Of a stretch of DNA of 64,000 nucleotides, positions 12,131-24,613 are shown piece after piece (within the stretch, counting starts at the first letter, position 1; each line of letters opens with the position of its first letter). The notes beneath the pieces were generated by a model. It was given only the letters and a program-made list of their open reading frames with translations, did not search any database and was not told where the DNA came from. The DNA is from Primula veris (Eukaryota > Streptophyta > Magnoliopsida > Ericales > Primulaceae), in contig OY821745.1 in the NCBI GenBank assembly GCA_963682055.1, positions 30,625,342 through 30,689,341 on the forward strand. Reading direction: 5' to 3'. The translations under genes were made by a program, and so were the position numbers.

Positions 12131-15100
12131 TTAGATGTTTCTTTTGATTAGAGTTCCTCGTCTGTGCATGCCCATAAATTTGGCTACAAATTCTGCATAA
12201 AAAACAACAAATTTCAGCAAATAAAACAAAACACTCTAGTCACATTAAAGCATCATATAATTTTATGTTTTTTAGTGTGATGATTATTTTCTTTCTTACC
12301 TTCTAATTTCAGCAATGCGCTTGTTCCAGTTGGGAGTCGCTTCTCCTGGAAATGCACATTGATTTAGGATCTCTTAACCTCAGAAGAGAAAGAAACAAGA
12401 AATAGAGAGTGACCGGTGACGAGAACTTACATAATAAGCATGCCAATAGTAAAGTTCTCTCTTTGATTTACCAACAACTGCCTTAAGAAAGTGTTCAACA
12501 AGCCCCTACCAGTTGCAAAACAGTAATTAAGAAAATTTGAGGCAATACAGTTATTGTCAGCTGGAAGAGAACCCCCTTTTTCTCTGAAATATAGTTAAGG
12601 TAAAACTTATACTCCTTTGAGCATGAATACAAAAGCATTATACAAAGTGGTGGGTGCTATTTTTTTTAAAGGCATTACATAATCTTAGTGTAATATAAGC
12701 TATATAACTGTCATCTGATACATTTTTTGACAGTCCATACTCCATAGTGGCATACCTGTAAAATCAGTTTAGGGTGAATGTACTCCACAAGAAGTTTCTG
12801 AAGCCTACCACGAACGAAAAATATCCTGATAAATCACAACGGACGATCTTACATATTTGTGGTTTTAAAAATTCCAAGTAAACTCAAGTAAATCAATGTA
12901 GATTTTAGATTCAAGCTCTTCATTGCTTTTCATTTATTTCATTATATACGAAGTTTTGAGTTCCCGTGTATGGGTGAGACAATGTGAGTAAAGAAATCAG
13001 TGGGTGACCCTCATATTATGCACAACAAGACAACATACGCGATACATCCAATCAATACCCTCTAATCTGTACAATATTCGAAGAAAAAAGGGATCATTAA
13101 CCTCGAATGAGATGGATCAGATAGAATTTCCTTAGCAAGATCTTCCACAACCTCATCCCACCCTAACGGAATTGGTTGCTCATCGACGAAGGGATAACTG
13201 CATAGGTATGTAATACAATGTTAGTGGAAACCAGTGGAAACTAATAGACCATAGAGAAAAGAGAGAATATACTAAATGACTCTACTTATGCGCTCTGCAT
13301 GCTTCAAGTGCCATTATTGCCTGCCTCAGGTTATGTCTTGATTTGTTAGCTATCTTAGCTGAAAAAGTCATGGGCAAGTAAAATTCTTCTCTTACTGCTA
13401 TATGATTAAGAACCTCCATGATCTGCAAATATTTCACAATGATGATTAAATTCAAGCATGAACATTGAGCGAACATATGGACTCAATATTATTACCAGGT
13501 TTTATAAAAAATTCTACATATGAATATTGCACGGAATACTGGACGGAATCATCGCATTTTGATTATTTGCGTATCCCATTGTTATATATGAATAATTAAT
13601 ATCAGTGTTTTTCCCTTCAAATTGTTATCTGACAAGTGACAACATAGATTCACATCACAGTGTTATGAATTTTGAAACTTTCATGGTATATGCTTTAAAA
13701 GTGGAAATTGAACACAAATCAATTATCATTGACAAAGCTGTGTTGCACTGAAAAATGACCCTATTATTCAAAGGCCATGAAAACCCTTGCTATATGAAAA
13801 GCCTTGAAAGTAGGAGTGATAGTATAAAATAAAAGTGCCATCAGTTGCAGCTTACTTCATGAGTAACTGGAGCATCCACTTTAACAGATTTACATCGGGT
13901 TTTAACCAAATCGAGTATGCCCTCATCATCTTCACAACAAAGTACGAGTTTAACAGAATCCGAGTAACAATCTATTATCCATTTTATCAAGTGCTGTATT
14001 TTCTCAGTTGCTTTGTCAACGTCATAAAGAACTATCACTGCAAGCAACAAACAAAAACATCAGGAAATTACTCCGAATTTGTTACAACTCTATGCAGAAA
14101 ATTTGTGCATTCTGCTAGGTACCTTTAAAGTCCGTTCTCTTCACTGCAAAACTGATATCAGGAGTCATAGAAAAGTTGTTGCTTATTTCTTTCACTAAAG
14201 AAATTAAAGCGTAACTAATATTAGGTTCTTTATAAGCATTCAACTCCATATGATGAGCACTAGAGAGCACAGGAACAACCACTTGCATTGGTTTGATTTC
14301 CTGCAATAGCACAATTATTTTACATTAAGTTCAATATAAAGTCTCACAGTTACCCCAAAAAAGATATATATTTAACGGCTATCCAAGCATTTATATCAAC
14401 CTAGTTCTGAAGAAGTATGTTCGATAAACTCATGACCATATAACTGGAACAGGTCTTTGAACTAATCAGGTTTGGTGACTTAACCTGTGTTATACTAAGA
14501 ACTTGTCAAGGATAAAAAAAAATGTTGACGAAAAGTACACCCAAAATCCTAGATTGGAATGTTCTGTCCCATGATAACAATCATTTCCTTTAAAATTTCA
14601 TAACATGGAGATAGCCCATGTTTTACAAGTTAATATTCTTATTGTTGTAACTCTATCTGCTTCGCTATCGAAAAAAATTGAGGTTTGTCCTCGTTAAGTA
14701 CATATGATCTGACGGAACAGTCTGGACAATTCCAGAGCTTAATTACATTATCCTTAAAGAGACCATCTTACACTTCTTTTCAGAAAATCAATAATCCCCT
14801 ACCTGAATGTGGAAGTATCTCAGCTCTTGAGATACCTGCGAAAGATATCACAAAGTTGTTAAAAATCAACGCAATTTGTATACAAGTTACCATTTTAAGT
14901 CATTTGCCATGGAAAAAGCACATACATCCTGAACCGAATCACCAAAAATTTCACACAAAAGAGCCATAGCGAGCGCTTTTATCTCAGAACCTCGAGGTCC
15001 CCTGAGCAGAACGTGTGGAGTTATGTCACCAGATACCTATATATTATATACCAAAAATAATAAAAAGCGTGGGAAAGACGAACTAGATTTTTATTGAGAT

Positions 15101-16469
15101 ATGTAAATAATTGTCTATCATTATCACTTACAAGTAGCTTTAGAGATTGGGCTTCTTGTTTATGGCAAGTGAACCCATCAAGAGAAGAGGGCTGATATTT
15201 GTCGGCCCAAAACTGCCTAAGTTTTTCAACAACAAACGCCTTTTCAATAAAACCAGTTTCGTCGAATTCATTAATCTTTTCCGCTGAATTTGACTTCTTA
15301 CAATTTCTGCTCTTTAAACAAGAAAACCATGGGTCTGTCTCATTCTTCTTAATGTTGGTTACAAACCTTAATGCCATTGAACTTGAGGAACTTGCTTTAC
15401 TAGTAGTAGAACTAGAGGCCGTAGTTTTTTTTGTACTGGCCATACTAATTGAGTTTCTTTGATTACTATAATCACGATTACCAACTTCTTCGTTAGGTTT
15501 ACTAGGCAAGTAATTCCTTCCAATATCGTTTCTAACAAACACGTTCTTTTGCGTTGCTATCTTCGAGGCGTTATATTCTTTAGAAAAGAAAATATCACCT
15601 TGTGAAATGGACTCGGTGCTTTCAAATTTTGTACCACCAGTTCTAGAGATCTTTTCATTAGCCACCATTTCATTAAGTTCCCCAACTGAAAGAGTTTTTT
15701 TATGATTCATTTCGCTCTCTTTTATCCTTGCCATTGGCGAAGGATTCCTTTGCCCATTTTCTTTATGACCATATCTCGGCTTTGGAGCCGATTGTGACCT
15801 ATGCCCATAGTTTAATTTCTCACTATAATTCCAACTTGTTTGAGACGAAAGCTCATCTTCAAATTTCGCAGACTGTCTTCTCCTCAACTTGAGAGGACTT
15901 TTACTCTTATTCCGATTAAATCCCGAATCAGCTTTAGCAACTCTTTGTTCTCCATTTTGAGACAAGTGTTCGTCTTCATATCCAAACTTCAAAGGGCTTT
16001 TGTTTTTCGTCCGGGCCGAACCCAAATCAGCTTTTTCGACCCTTTTTTCTCCATTTTGAAACAAGGGATAGTCTTCGTATCCAAACTTCAAAGGGCTCTT
16101 CTTTCTGGTCCTATCCATACCCAAATCCACCTTTTCTCCGTTTCGAGACAAGGGTTGGTCTTCATATCTTGAAGGAGTTCTTCTACTAACTTTCAAGGGG
16201 CTCTTATTCTGAGTTCGGCCCAAATCACCCTCCCGTAACGAGGGTTCATCATCTTGATACCTCGAAGAAGATTTTGTCTTTGGTTTCAAAAGCCTTTTGT
16301 TTCTTGCATGGTCGAAAAACGTTTCAGGAATTACTAAACCAAAATCTTCATCGTTTTGGCTTCTCTCCTGCCATTCTGTCTCTGTATCCGAGGGTTCGTA
16401 GCCACTTCGGCTATATCTCGGAGTTGGATGTTGAGGCATTGACGGTCTCGGGTAGCCATAATTCTCCAT
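12131..16469 (-). CDS. RFC-like clamp-loader (RFC3-type) protein with long N-terminal extension
   Basis: Eleven minus-strand exons (15132-16469, 14926-15036, 14803-14835, 14123-14300, 13856-14037, 13286-13422, 13102-13197, 12756-12804, 12431-12505, 12300-12345, 12131-12192) splice in frame to 768 aa. Residues 1-410 are low-complexity and basic, with four SPLK motifs at about 90, 125, 158 and 191. From about 415 the sequence resembles replication factor C small subunits: [40 protein letters not shown] and a helical C-terminus. Normal RFC subunits load PCNA onto DNA. Here the P-loop reads GPRGSEIKA, without the GK[ST] core, and the Walker B region reads YDVDK instead of a DEAD-like box, so ATP binding is doubtful. 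I infer a structural or regulatory clamp-loader relative. Plant paralogues with such extensions are known, but I cannot name this one. Confidence 0.85.
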
Positions 16470-16875
16470 TTAAAAAAAAACCTCAACAAGTTTAAGATGT
16501 TAAATGTTTTTGGTACAACTAAATAAACATAGGAAAAGTAGGAGCATATATAAAATAAATAAACACATAGAAAAAGACGAAAAGGTCTTTGTAACAAGGT
16601 TCTGTAATTCCAAGTCCATCGTCGATATCCATGTCCATGTTGATGACATGTATCTCGTTTTTTTCAATCTCATCCTTGTTTTGTTCTCTGTCACTCTCAC
16701 ACTCTCTCTTATATTTTGTCTTGTTTAAGATTCGAGAATGGCGGTAAATGTAACAATATAAAACAGGTTTTATTTTTAAATTGTTCCAAAAGTTAATAAA
16801 TTTAATCCAACTAAGACATATTGGAATTGTATCACATCATTTATGCATTATAAAGCCAATGATTAAGTCAATAAT

Positions 16876-19800
16876 TAGGGGGAAGCTAAGTGGGGACGAT
16901 CGGGTGCCACGACACCCCCCATAATTTTAGAAATTCCAAGTGACGCAATTTTTTTTTTAGTACAATTTCTTTTTAGGTGTAGATTTGGCACCCCATAAAA
17001 ATATGTTACTTGTACATATATTTATAGCTAATGTTTGAACCCAAAACACAATAATTAAATTTGGGCCGAAAGACCCAATTATATTTTTCTTTGATATTGG
17101 ACTCTTTAAGATTTAATTAAAAAAAAAATAACATCAACAACACTTCTCTTCGTGCGTGTCAGCGTGTGTATCAAAATAAAAAAACAAAGTTGAAAAAAGA
17201 AAAACTTCACTCTTCTGTGCTGCTGCACCGCATTGATTGGGGTTAGATTTAATTAAAAAAACATCAACAATTCTATCCTTCTGGCTCGGCAAGGTATACT
17301 CTTCTATTTATTTTTTCCTTTAATATGCTTCTTTTTATTATATGTATTGATGTTATGTTGCACCATAGGTGTTTGATTAAAGTACTCAAAGGGAAAAAAA
17401 AATAAGCTATTAACTTTTAGAGTTTTAATCTGCAGATCTGGCATCGCTAATATTTTTATCGAGTATAAAATGGGAAAGACACCTAAAATAAATTCGTTCT
17501 TTAAGAGAGCTAATGTTTCTCCGACGGAAGAGAATGTTGGTAGTAGCGTTGATCACGTGACAATCGATACGCCTAGTCCTCCAACAAAAATTCAAAGAAT
17601 CGACACAGTAGAATTTGATATTAATTCGCTAGAGCGTGATCCTGGATTACGTAGAAAAATTTGGGAGTATCCTGTTAATAGGCGTGACGAAGTTCGTAGG
17701 GCGTACATAACTCTACATGGTCCAAATCGTCCCGATTTAGGAAAAAAATATCCGTATACTCTTGCATCCGCCAAGGCTCGTCCTCGAAGATTTCAAGCTC
17801 CGTGGTTTGCTTTATTTTCGTGGTTGGAATATTCAGTGGCCAAGAACAAGGCTTTCTGTTTTCCTTGTTTCCTTTTTGCGCCTCCGGATGGGTCTAGTTT
17901 TGCAGGACATAATGCATTTGTTGTTGAAGGTTTTGATGGTTGGAGGAAGGTCAATAGCGGGAAAACTTGTTCTTTTCGTTTGCATGAAGGTGTTAATTCC
18001 GATTCTTGTCATCGAACCGCTGAACATAAATGGAAGGAAATACAAAACCCAACTCAAAATATTGAAAGGGTGATTGTAAAATTTTCTGCCGAACAAGTTT
18101 TTAACAATCGCATTCGCTTAAAAATTTCTATTAACTTGGTTCGAAGATTGGCCTTTCAAGCTATGCCTTTCAGAGGGCATGATGAGAAATCAACATCAAA
18201 CAACCGTGGTAATTTCCTTGAGTTTTATGATTTATTAGCATCATATAATGAAGAAGCCACCAAAGCATTGATAAATGTTCCAAAGAATGCCACTTACAAG
18301 TCGTCTGATATTCAAAAAGAAATTTTACATATCTTTTCTATAAAAGTGAAAGAGGTGATTCGAGAAGAAATTGGACATGCTAAATTCTGCATTATAGTGG
18401 ACGAAGCTCGAGATGCATCAAAAAAGGAGCAGATGGCAGTAGTTATAAGATTTGTTGATAAAAATGATACGGGAGCGTTTTTTTGGTATTGTTCATGTTC
18501 CCAACACTATGGCAGTGACACTAAAAGATAGCATATGCTCAGTTCTCAATCACCACAATCTCGATATTCGGAATATTCGGGGACAAGGATTTGACGGTGC
18601 AAGTAACATGCGGGGTGAGTTTCATGGACCACAAGCTTTGATATTAAGTGATTGCCCATATGCTTATTATGTTCACTGCTTCGCACATCGATTACAATTA
18701 GAATTAGTGGCATCAGCAAAAGAAGTGCTTCCAGTCGACCGATTTTTTGCTAAATTGCTTCGGATCGTGAATATTGTTAGTGCATCATGCAAGAGAAATG
18801 ATGAGTTGAAAGCTTCCCATGCCGATGATATTGCTTTCTTAATTTCCATTGAAGAGCTTGAGACTGGAAGAGGATTAAATCAAATTGGTAATCTGCAACG
18901 ACCTGGTGATACTCGCTGGAGTTCTCACCTAAAGTCTGTTTCTAGCTTGATAAAAATGTATAGTGCTGCTTGCATGGTTTTACTTAATATTTATGAAGAT
19001 GGACCTACTTCTCTAAAGGGAGAAGCTCGTTCAACACATAAGGCATTAACTTCCTTTGAATTTGTCTTTATACTTCATCTTATGAAGTCAATGTTAGGAA
19101 TCACGAATTCTCTTTGTCTAGCTTTGCAATCTAAAACTCAAGACATTCTTAAGGCTACTTCAATGGTTTTATCTACTAAAAGCCTTCTTCAAAATCTTAG
19201 AGATGATGAATTCGATGATTTGGTTGCTACCGTCAAACTCTTTTGTGAATCACGCAACATTGATATCCCAAACTTGAATGCAAAATATTCTTCGAGGTAT
19301 GATCCCACTCGTGATAACTTTTCAGTACTTGACCGCTATAGAGTTGATATTTTCTATCGTGCTATAGATTCTCAAATTCAAGAACTAAATCGTCGCTTTG
19401 ATGAGCAAGTAATGGAATTGTTAGTTCTTAGTTCTACTTTGAATCCTAATTGTCACTCTTCAATATTCAAAATTGATGATATTTGTCTACTTGTTGACAA
19501 ATTTTATCCGGAGGACTTTACGGAGTTTGAGAAAAGTAACTTGAAATTGGAACTTCGACATTACGAGAATTGTGTTATTTCTCTTCCTGAATACAAGAAT
19601 TTATCATCGATTTCCGAGCTTTGTCAATGGTTGGTAGAAACAAAATGGTCTACAACATATCAGCTATAGAATTGTGGTTCTCGTGCTTACTCTTCCCGTT
19701 TCTACTGCCACCGCAGAAAGATCATTTTCAGCTATGAATATCATCAAAACTAGTATTCGTAATAAAATGGAAGCCGATTATCTTGAAGATTGTATGATGA

Positions 19801-20076
19801 TGTATATTGAGAAAGATATTGCTTCAAAATTTAGCACGGAAACTATCATTGATGCATTTGCGAATGCGAGCAGCCGTCGGGTTCATTTCTTTTGATTTTA
19901 TCAGGTATCATGTTAGTTATTTGCAATAATTTTTGTGTTTATGCTTTGGTATTTGTTCAACAACACTTAAATGGGGTATATAGATTATGGGTGAGTATGA
20001 AAAATTATTATTTTAAGTTGCTTTTTTTTTGGTATATTTTGGCACCCCCCATTTACACATCCTGGCTTCGCCCCTG
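16876..20076 (+). mobile_element. complete hAT-superfamily transposon (3,201 bp)
   Basis: The left end starts TAGGGGGAAGCTAAG and the right end is the complement of CAGGGGCGAAGCCAGG, canonical YAGGG hAT termini. The 8-bp target duplication tcaataat lies at 16868-16875 and 20077-20084 (identity extends to 11 bp). The interior holds one transposase-like gene on the plus strand. A 184-bp miniature relative lies at 60086-60269. Confidence 0.9.
17470..19895 (+). pseudogene. hAT transposase, TTF zinc finger / ZMYM1-like, with two frameshifts
   Basis: Three consecutive reading frames together cover a protein of about 800 aa. The first (17470 to about 18470) has the TTF-type zinc-finger region (KAFCFPCFLF, SFRLHEG). 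The second (about 18470-19669) continues at RERFFGIVHV and includes GQGFDGASNM and the HCFAHRLQLELVA block. The third (about 19665-19895) carries the hAT dimerisation motif LPVSTATAERSFSAM. Frame changes at about 18470 and 19665 interrupt continuity; the second is accompanied by a stop. Plant genomes hold many such genes, often annotated as zinc finger MYM-type protein 1-like. As read it cannot make a full-length transposase, unless the shifts are sequencing errors or short introns. Confidence 0.9.
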
Positions 20077-20309
20077 TCAATAATTAATATATGTTCCTCT
20101 CCTTCTTTACTAATACTAATAGGTATTTTGGAGGAATGGACGGATTTGTACATGGTATCAGAGGCAAGACTAAGCCGGTTTGTATGATTAACCACCTTCA
20201 CCCAATTTGTTGATTGCACTTATTGAGCATATCGAAAATTGGCCAACCCACAAATGAGTGGAAGTGTTGGGAAATAGACGGTCTTCTACAATACTTCATA
20301 AGAAAATTA

Positions 20310-20545
20310 CTATTTCTTCCTATTTAATTGTTTGGTACGAATATACGTGTAATTTTGATTGACCAATAAACTGTATAAAAAAGTATCGAAACATAAATAT
20401 TCAAAAGTTAATAATATAGTTTAACATTTAAACAGTATATATGATTAGTTTTTGAAAAAAAATAATCGATGACTTAGGTAAGTTATTTGCCGGTTATAAT
20501 TCGACGTATTTTGATACATGACAATCAAAATGATCCTCTCTTATT
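20310..20545. mobile_element. Stowaway-like MITE, degenerate
   Basis: The left end includes TTTCTTCCTATTTAATTG and the right end GACAATCAAAATGATCCTCT, weak inverted repeats of the Stowaway type. The internal GTGTAATTTTGATTGACC segment recurs in better-preserved copies. Boundaries are approximate. Confidence 0.45.
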
Positions 20546-22088
20546 AGGACAAAATCATATTGGCAGAAGTGCAGATTTTCCACCTCGTTCAATTCCTGAG
20601 TTTTATTTATCGTCTAACATAGTATAGACGATCGAGGTGTTTACATTGCAATTTTTAAAGTTATCTCATTACATTTTTGTTTCTATTTCCCATACAATAC
20701 GTCAACTCTTTCTAACTAATGCAACATGCGGTCCAACATGACTCTCAATCATGAAGTCCATTTGTGCGATCGAGACATGGGACTCATGCCTACGTCTAAT
20801 GGAAAATATTAGTTGCATTCAAGGAAGAGTAGCACTATAGTCCATACATGAATACATAATCTCACATATAAGATTGCAATGGCACGAGCAATCAGCTTTT
20901 TCTCAAATCGATTTACACGCATATGATAGATATAACTAATGAAGTCATACTAAGCAAGTTGATTGGTTCAAGTGTTTGATAGTCTAGTATGCACGTTCAC
21001 TACCAGAGCTCGATTACTGATGCATGTGAAGCAGGGTACCTCCAAAATGAGGGTTATTAATTTTCAAAAAAAAAAAAATGATGAAGTCACACGTAAAATG
21101 TACCAAAGAATTGATATTTAATCGATTAAGGAACAAAATTAGTAGATTTTTGGTAAACAGCAAATAGTCCTTATGTAGTATTTCAAATAAACCCATGTAC
21201 TTTGTTTACTAGCTATTAACTTCATTTTTTTATATAGCTATTAACTTCTTTTTTTTATATAGCTATTAACTCCTTATACTATATATCTGATATTTGCAAA
21301 CAACATGCGACTAATTTAAATGACATAACATTGCGTTTTGTTATCCTTTTGATGATTTTACTTTTATGCACTTATTTTTCAATAACTATGCATGTAGAGA
21401 GTTGTTTTTTTTTAAGTTACTATAGGAAAAAAGACATACTAAAGTACAAAAACAAGCTTGTTTATAATAGAAGAAACCTAATTAGCATTCAGATACTTTT
21501 AGTGTAAATATTTTAAAATGTTATTTATGGAATACAAACAAGTTTTGCCCCAAAAATTACCACCAACCCAGGGATGGAACCATGAACTTTATAGAGGAGG
21601 AGCTAATAAACACTATTTTAAAAATATTTTATTTAAATTTATATATATATAATGATGGGAAACCCCATATTTTTATTTTATTAATAAGAATAATAAAAAT
21701 GTGGATGAAATAAATATTTTAATTAAAATACACATAATTTTTACTGTTTCATAATTTTTTATAATAAGGACGCATACCTCGATTATCTCTGCATCAATAA
21801 GTCATATAATTTTGAAAATGGCTACGGGAAATATATAGTAACCGATTGCATATACTAGTAATCAAAGACTTGGGGGGTTTATATTTATTTACAAAAAATT
21901 ACATTTGTCCTTAAATAAATATACTGATTTGAAAACTGTAATATTAAATATTTAAAACTATTTCACTTCAATTTCAACTTAAAATCATCAAAATTTTCAA
22001 ATAAAATTTATTTTTTTACTTAAAAACTAAGGTTATAAATGTAATTTTAATATATCAACCAAAAGGGGTATATAAAAAAAAAAAATTA

Positions 22089-22318
22089 CTCAATCCGTTC
22101 TCATTTAATTGTCCACTACAAAACTACGTGTAATTTTGACCGGTCAAGAATTTATATCAAAATTGTCAGAATGTTAAAATTTGATCATATAATTCAAATA
22201 TTAAATTTTATTATTAGTTTTAAAAAAAATTATTTTAATAATTTTAATATAAATTATAAATCGATCAAAAAATTATATATATAGTTGCGTCGTGGACGAT
22301 TAAACCAAAATGAGGGAC
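22089..22318. mobile_element. Stowaway MITE (230 bp)
   Basis: The left end is CTCAATCCGTTCTCATTTAA and the right end is the complement of GTCCCTCATTTTGGTTTAA. Both sides have a TA dinucleotide (22087-22088, 22319-22320), the Tc1/mariner target duplication. Confidence 0.75.
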
Positions 22319-22458
22319 TAAACAAAGTGTAGAAATTATTTTGGTAGTCCACATAACCGACCTCAAAATAGAAGGATAAAAGTATTTAACGGCTACTTAA
22401 TACTTATAACCAAGCAACAGATTCAATATTTGAAATTCCCCAACCATCGCGATTACTC

Positions 22459-22521
22459 TTCGTTTCTCTCTCTCTCTATATATATATCTATCTTATATAT
22501 ATATATATATATATATATATC
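22459..22521. repeat. compound (TC)n(TA)n microsatellite
   Basis: A CT run followed by two TA runs, about 2.1 kb upstream of the syntaxin start. CT-rich tracts are common in plant 5' leaders, so this may mark the start of the syntaxin transcript. Confidence 0.8.
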
Positions 22522-22572
22522 TACACTACTTCAGTAGAGGTTCGATTTCTTTAACCCCTTTGATGTTTATTT

Positions 22573-23850
22573 AAAGTGTGTGATTAATGGACTTGAATAT
22601 ATAAGAATTGTGTTTTTTTAAGGGAAAGGCCAAAAGTAAATCTTTAGTTAAAAGATACTAGTATTGCATTATATTTCTATTTTTCCTATAAAAAAAGAAC
22701 TATGTGCTTGAGCATTTAAACTTTGTGTCGTAAGATTCGCTTGATGCTTAAACGTTGTCTTGTAAAGGGATTTATCATTCAAGATTTCAATTCCTTAGAA
22801 AATATAGGTTTTAATCGATCTTGATTTCGTGTTGAACGCCAACTTTTTTATAATATTCCTGCTTTTATTTCTCAAGTTGTTCTTGCACGTATAAAGATAA
22901 CCATTACTACATTTAGTTACCTTTTCAACATAACTGTAATTATTTATATATTCTTTAGAGTGTTTTTTTTTTATCCACAGCAATTTTGGTGAGTTCTGGT
23001 AAATTTCTCTATTAGGGGTGAATTATTGAGATGTGTTCATGTATTAATTAACTTATTAAGGAGTAGTTAGTTTTTCTCCCTTAAAATCTTAAGTATGTTT
23101 TGAGTCGAGATTCATATATTTTCCCCGATGATGTGATGAATCGAAATGTTCTTACGGTTTTTTAGGGTTATGAAGTCATAAAGTGTGTGATTTTGTTGCT
23201 GGATGGACTTGAATATTTGAGAATTATTATATTTTTTAGGGAAAGGTTAAAAATAAATCTGTAGTTACTAGATATTAGCATTGCATTAGATTTCTAATTT
23301 TCCTACAAAAAAAGAATTATGTTCTTGAGCATTTAAAATTTGTGTTGCGATATTCACTTGGTACTTCAACGTTGTGTTGTAAAGGGATTTTTCATTCAAG
23401 ATTTTAATTCCTTAAAAAGTGTATATAGCTTTCAATCGATCTTGATTTTGTGTTGAACGCCAACAGTTTGATGATATTCCCACTTTTATTTCTCAACTCA
23501 TTCTTATACACATGAAGATAACTATTACTGCATCTTAGTTACCTTTTTAACATAACTGTATTTATTTATACATTCTTTAGAGTTTTTTTTTTGGATCTAG
23601 AACAACTTTGGTGAGCTCTGGTAAAATTCTCTATCAGGGGTGAATAATTGATATGTGTGTGAATGATTTTAAGGTTTTTAAGTGTTCACCTATTAGTTAG
23701 TTTTCCCTGATGATGTGATGAATCGAAATGTCTTTAAATTTTTGTAGGAGTCGGAAGTTATAAAGTGTGTGATTATGTCGCTGGATGGACTTAAATATTT
23801 GAGAATTGTGGTTTTCTTAGGGAAAGGTAAAAAATAAACCTATGGATACA
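22573..23850. repeat. tandem duplication, about 0.6-kb unit, 2 copies plus a partial third
   Basis: Units start at aaagtgtgtgatt at 22573, 23180 and 23762 (periods of about 607 and 582 bp). Each contains GGACTTGAATAT, GGGAAAGG, TTGAGCATTTAAA and TGTTGAACGCCAAC in the same order. The third unit stops soon after GGGAAAGG. The block lies between the likely leader and the coding exon of the syntaxin gene. Confidence 0.8.
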
Positions 23851-24613
23851 CCGGGGATTTAGAAACCTTCCCCTCTTATTTTTGTTAAATTCTTGAGTAA
23901 TTCTTGTACAGACTTGAATATAACTTTTTTTCCGAGAGTAGTGTTTAAACTCCTACGAGGTTTTTTTTTATCTAAGAGTGAGAGATTCTGTCCTATATAA
24001 ATTTTTGATTTCCAAAACGATTTAAGTCAATTTTTGGATTTCTAAATACAGGTCGAGGAAATACATTTTTATATTTTGATCTAGGGGAATATCTTAATTG
24101 TCAATCGTCTTTCTTCTAAACATATTTCTTGTTTTTATTCTTAGAACTTAGTTTGTCGTCAGATATGAGTAAAGTTTTTTTCCCACTGTAGTACTTTGCA
24201 ATCGATTATATGAGAATATGACCAGGTAAAATTTGAAGTTATATGAATTGGAATATAACAGAATAATAAAGTACTTCGTTTCGATCAGGGGCATGCTACT
24301 TATTATGCATCCATCTTTGTATTAAAAACTGTTCACAATTTGGGGTTTCTTGAGTTATCATATGTGCAGATAATGTAATATTTGTGCCTATAAGATGAAT
24401 GAAATATTAACCAAGTCACTTAAATGCCAATTGGAATTGAGAATCCAGATTAGGAAACAATTTTCTTAGCTCCGTTGAGGAGCATATAAGTTTTTTCATT
24501 AGCCTTCTTCTGATTGCATTCCTAGGTTTTTTCCTCTTTAGTCTTTATTAAGGCCTTTTTGCAGATTTTTAAATATTTTACTGATATGCAGGAACTCAAA
24601 ATTTGCTTACAAG

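Larger units (their letters stand above)
20085..22440. other. AT-rich intergenic region with small MITEs
   Basis: No gene is visible. The region holds Stowaway-like elements (listed separately), a three-fold repeat of about 26 bp at 21208-21275 (tatagctattaactt), and at about 21570 a sequence (CAGGGATGGAACCATGAA) resembling a hAT MITE end whose partner end I could not define. Confidence 0.5.

Noticed and set aside
15199..16172. Plus-strand open frames opposite the clamp-loader exon
   Set aside because: Antisense shadows of the large first exon; no conserved motifs.
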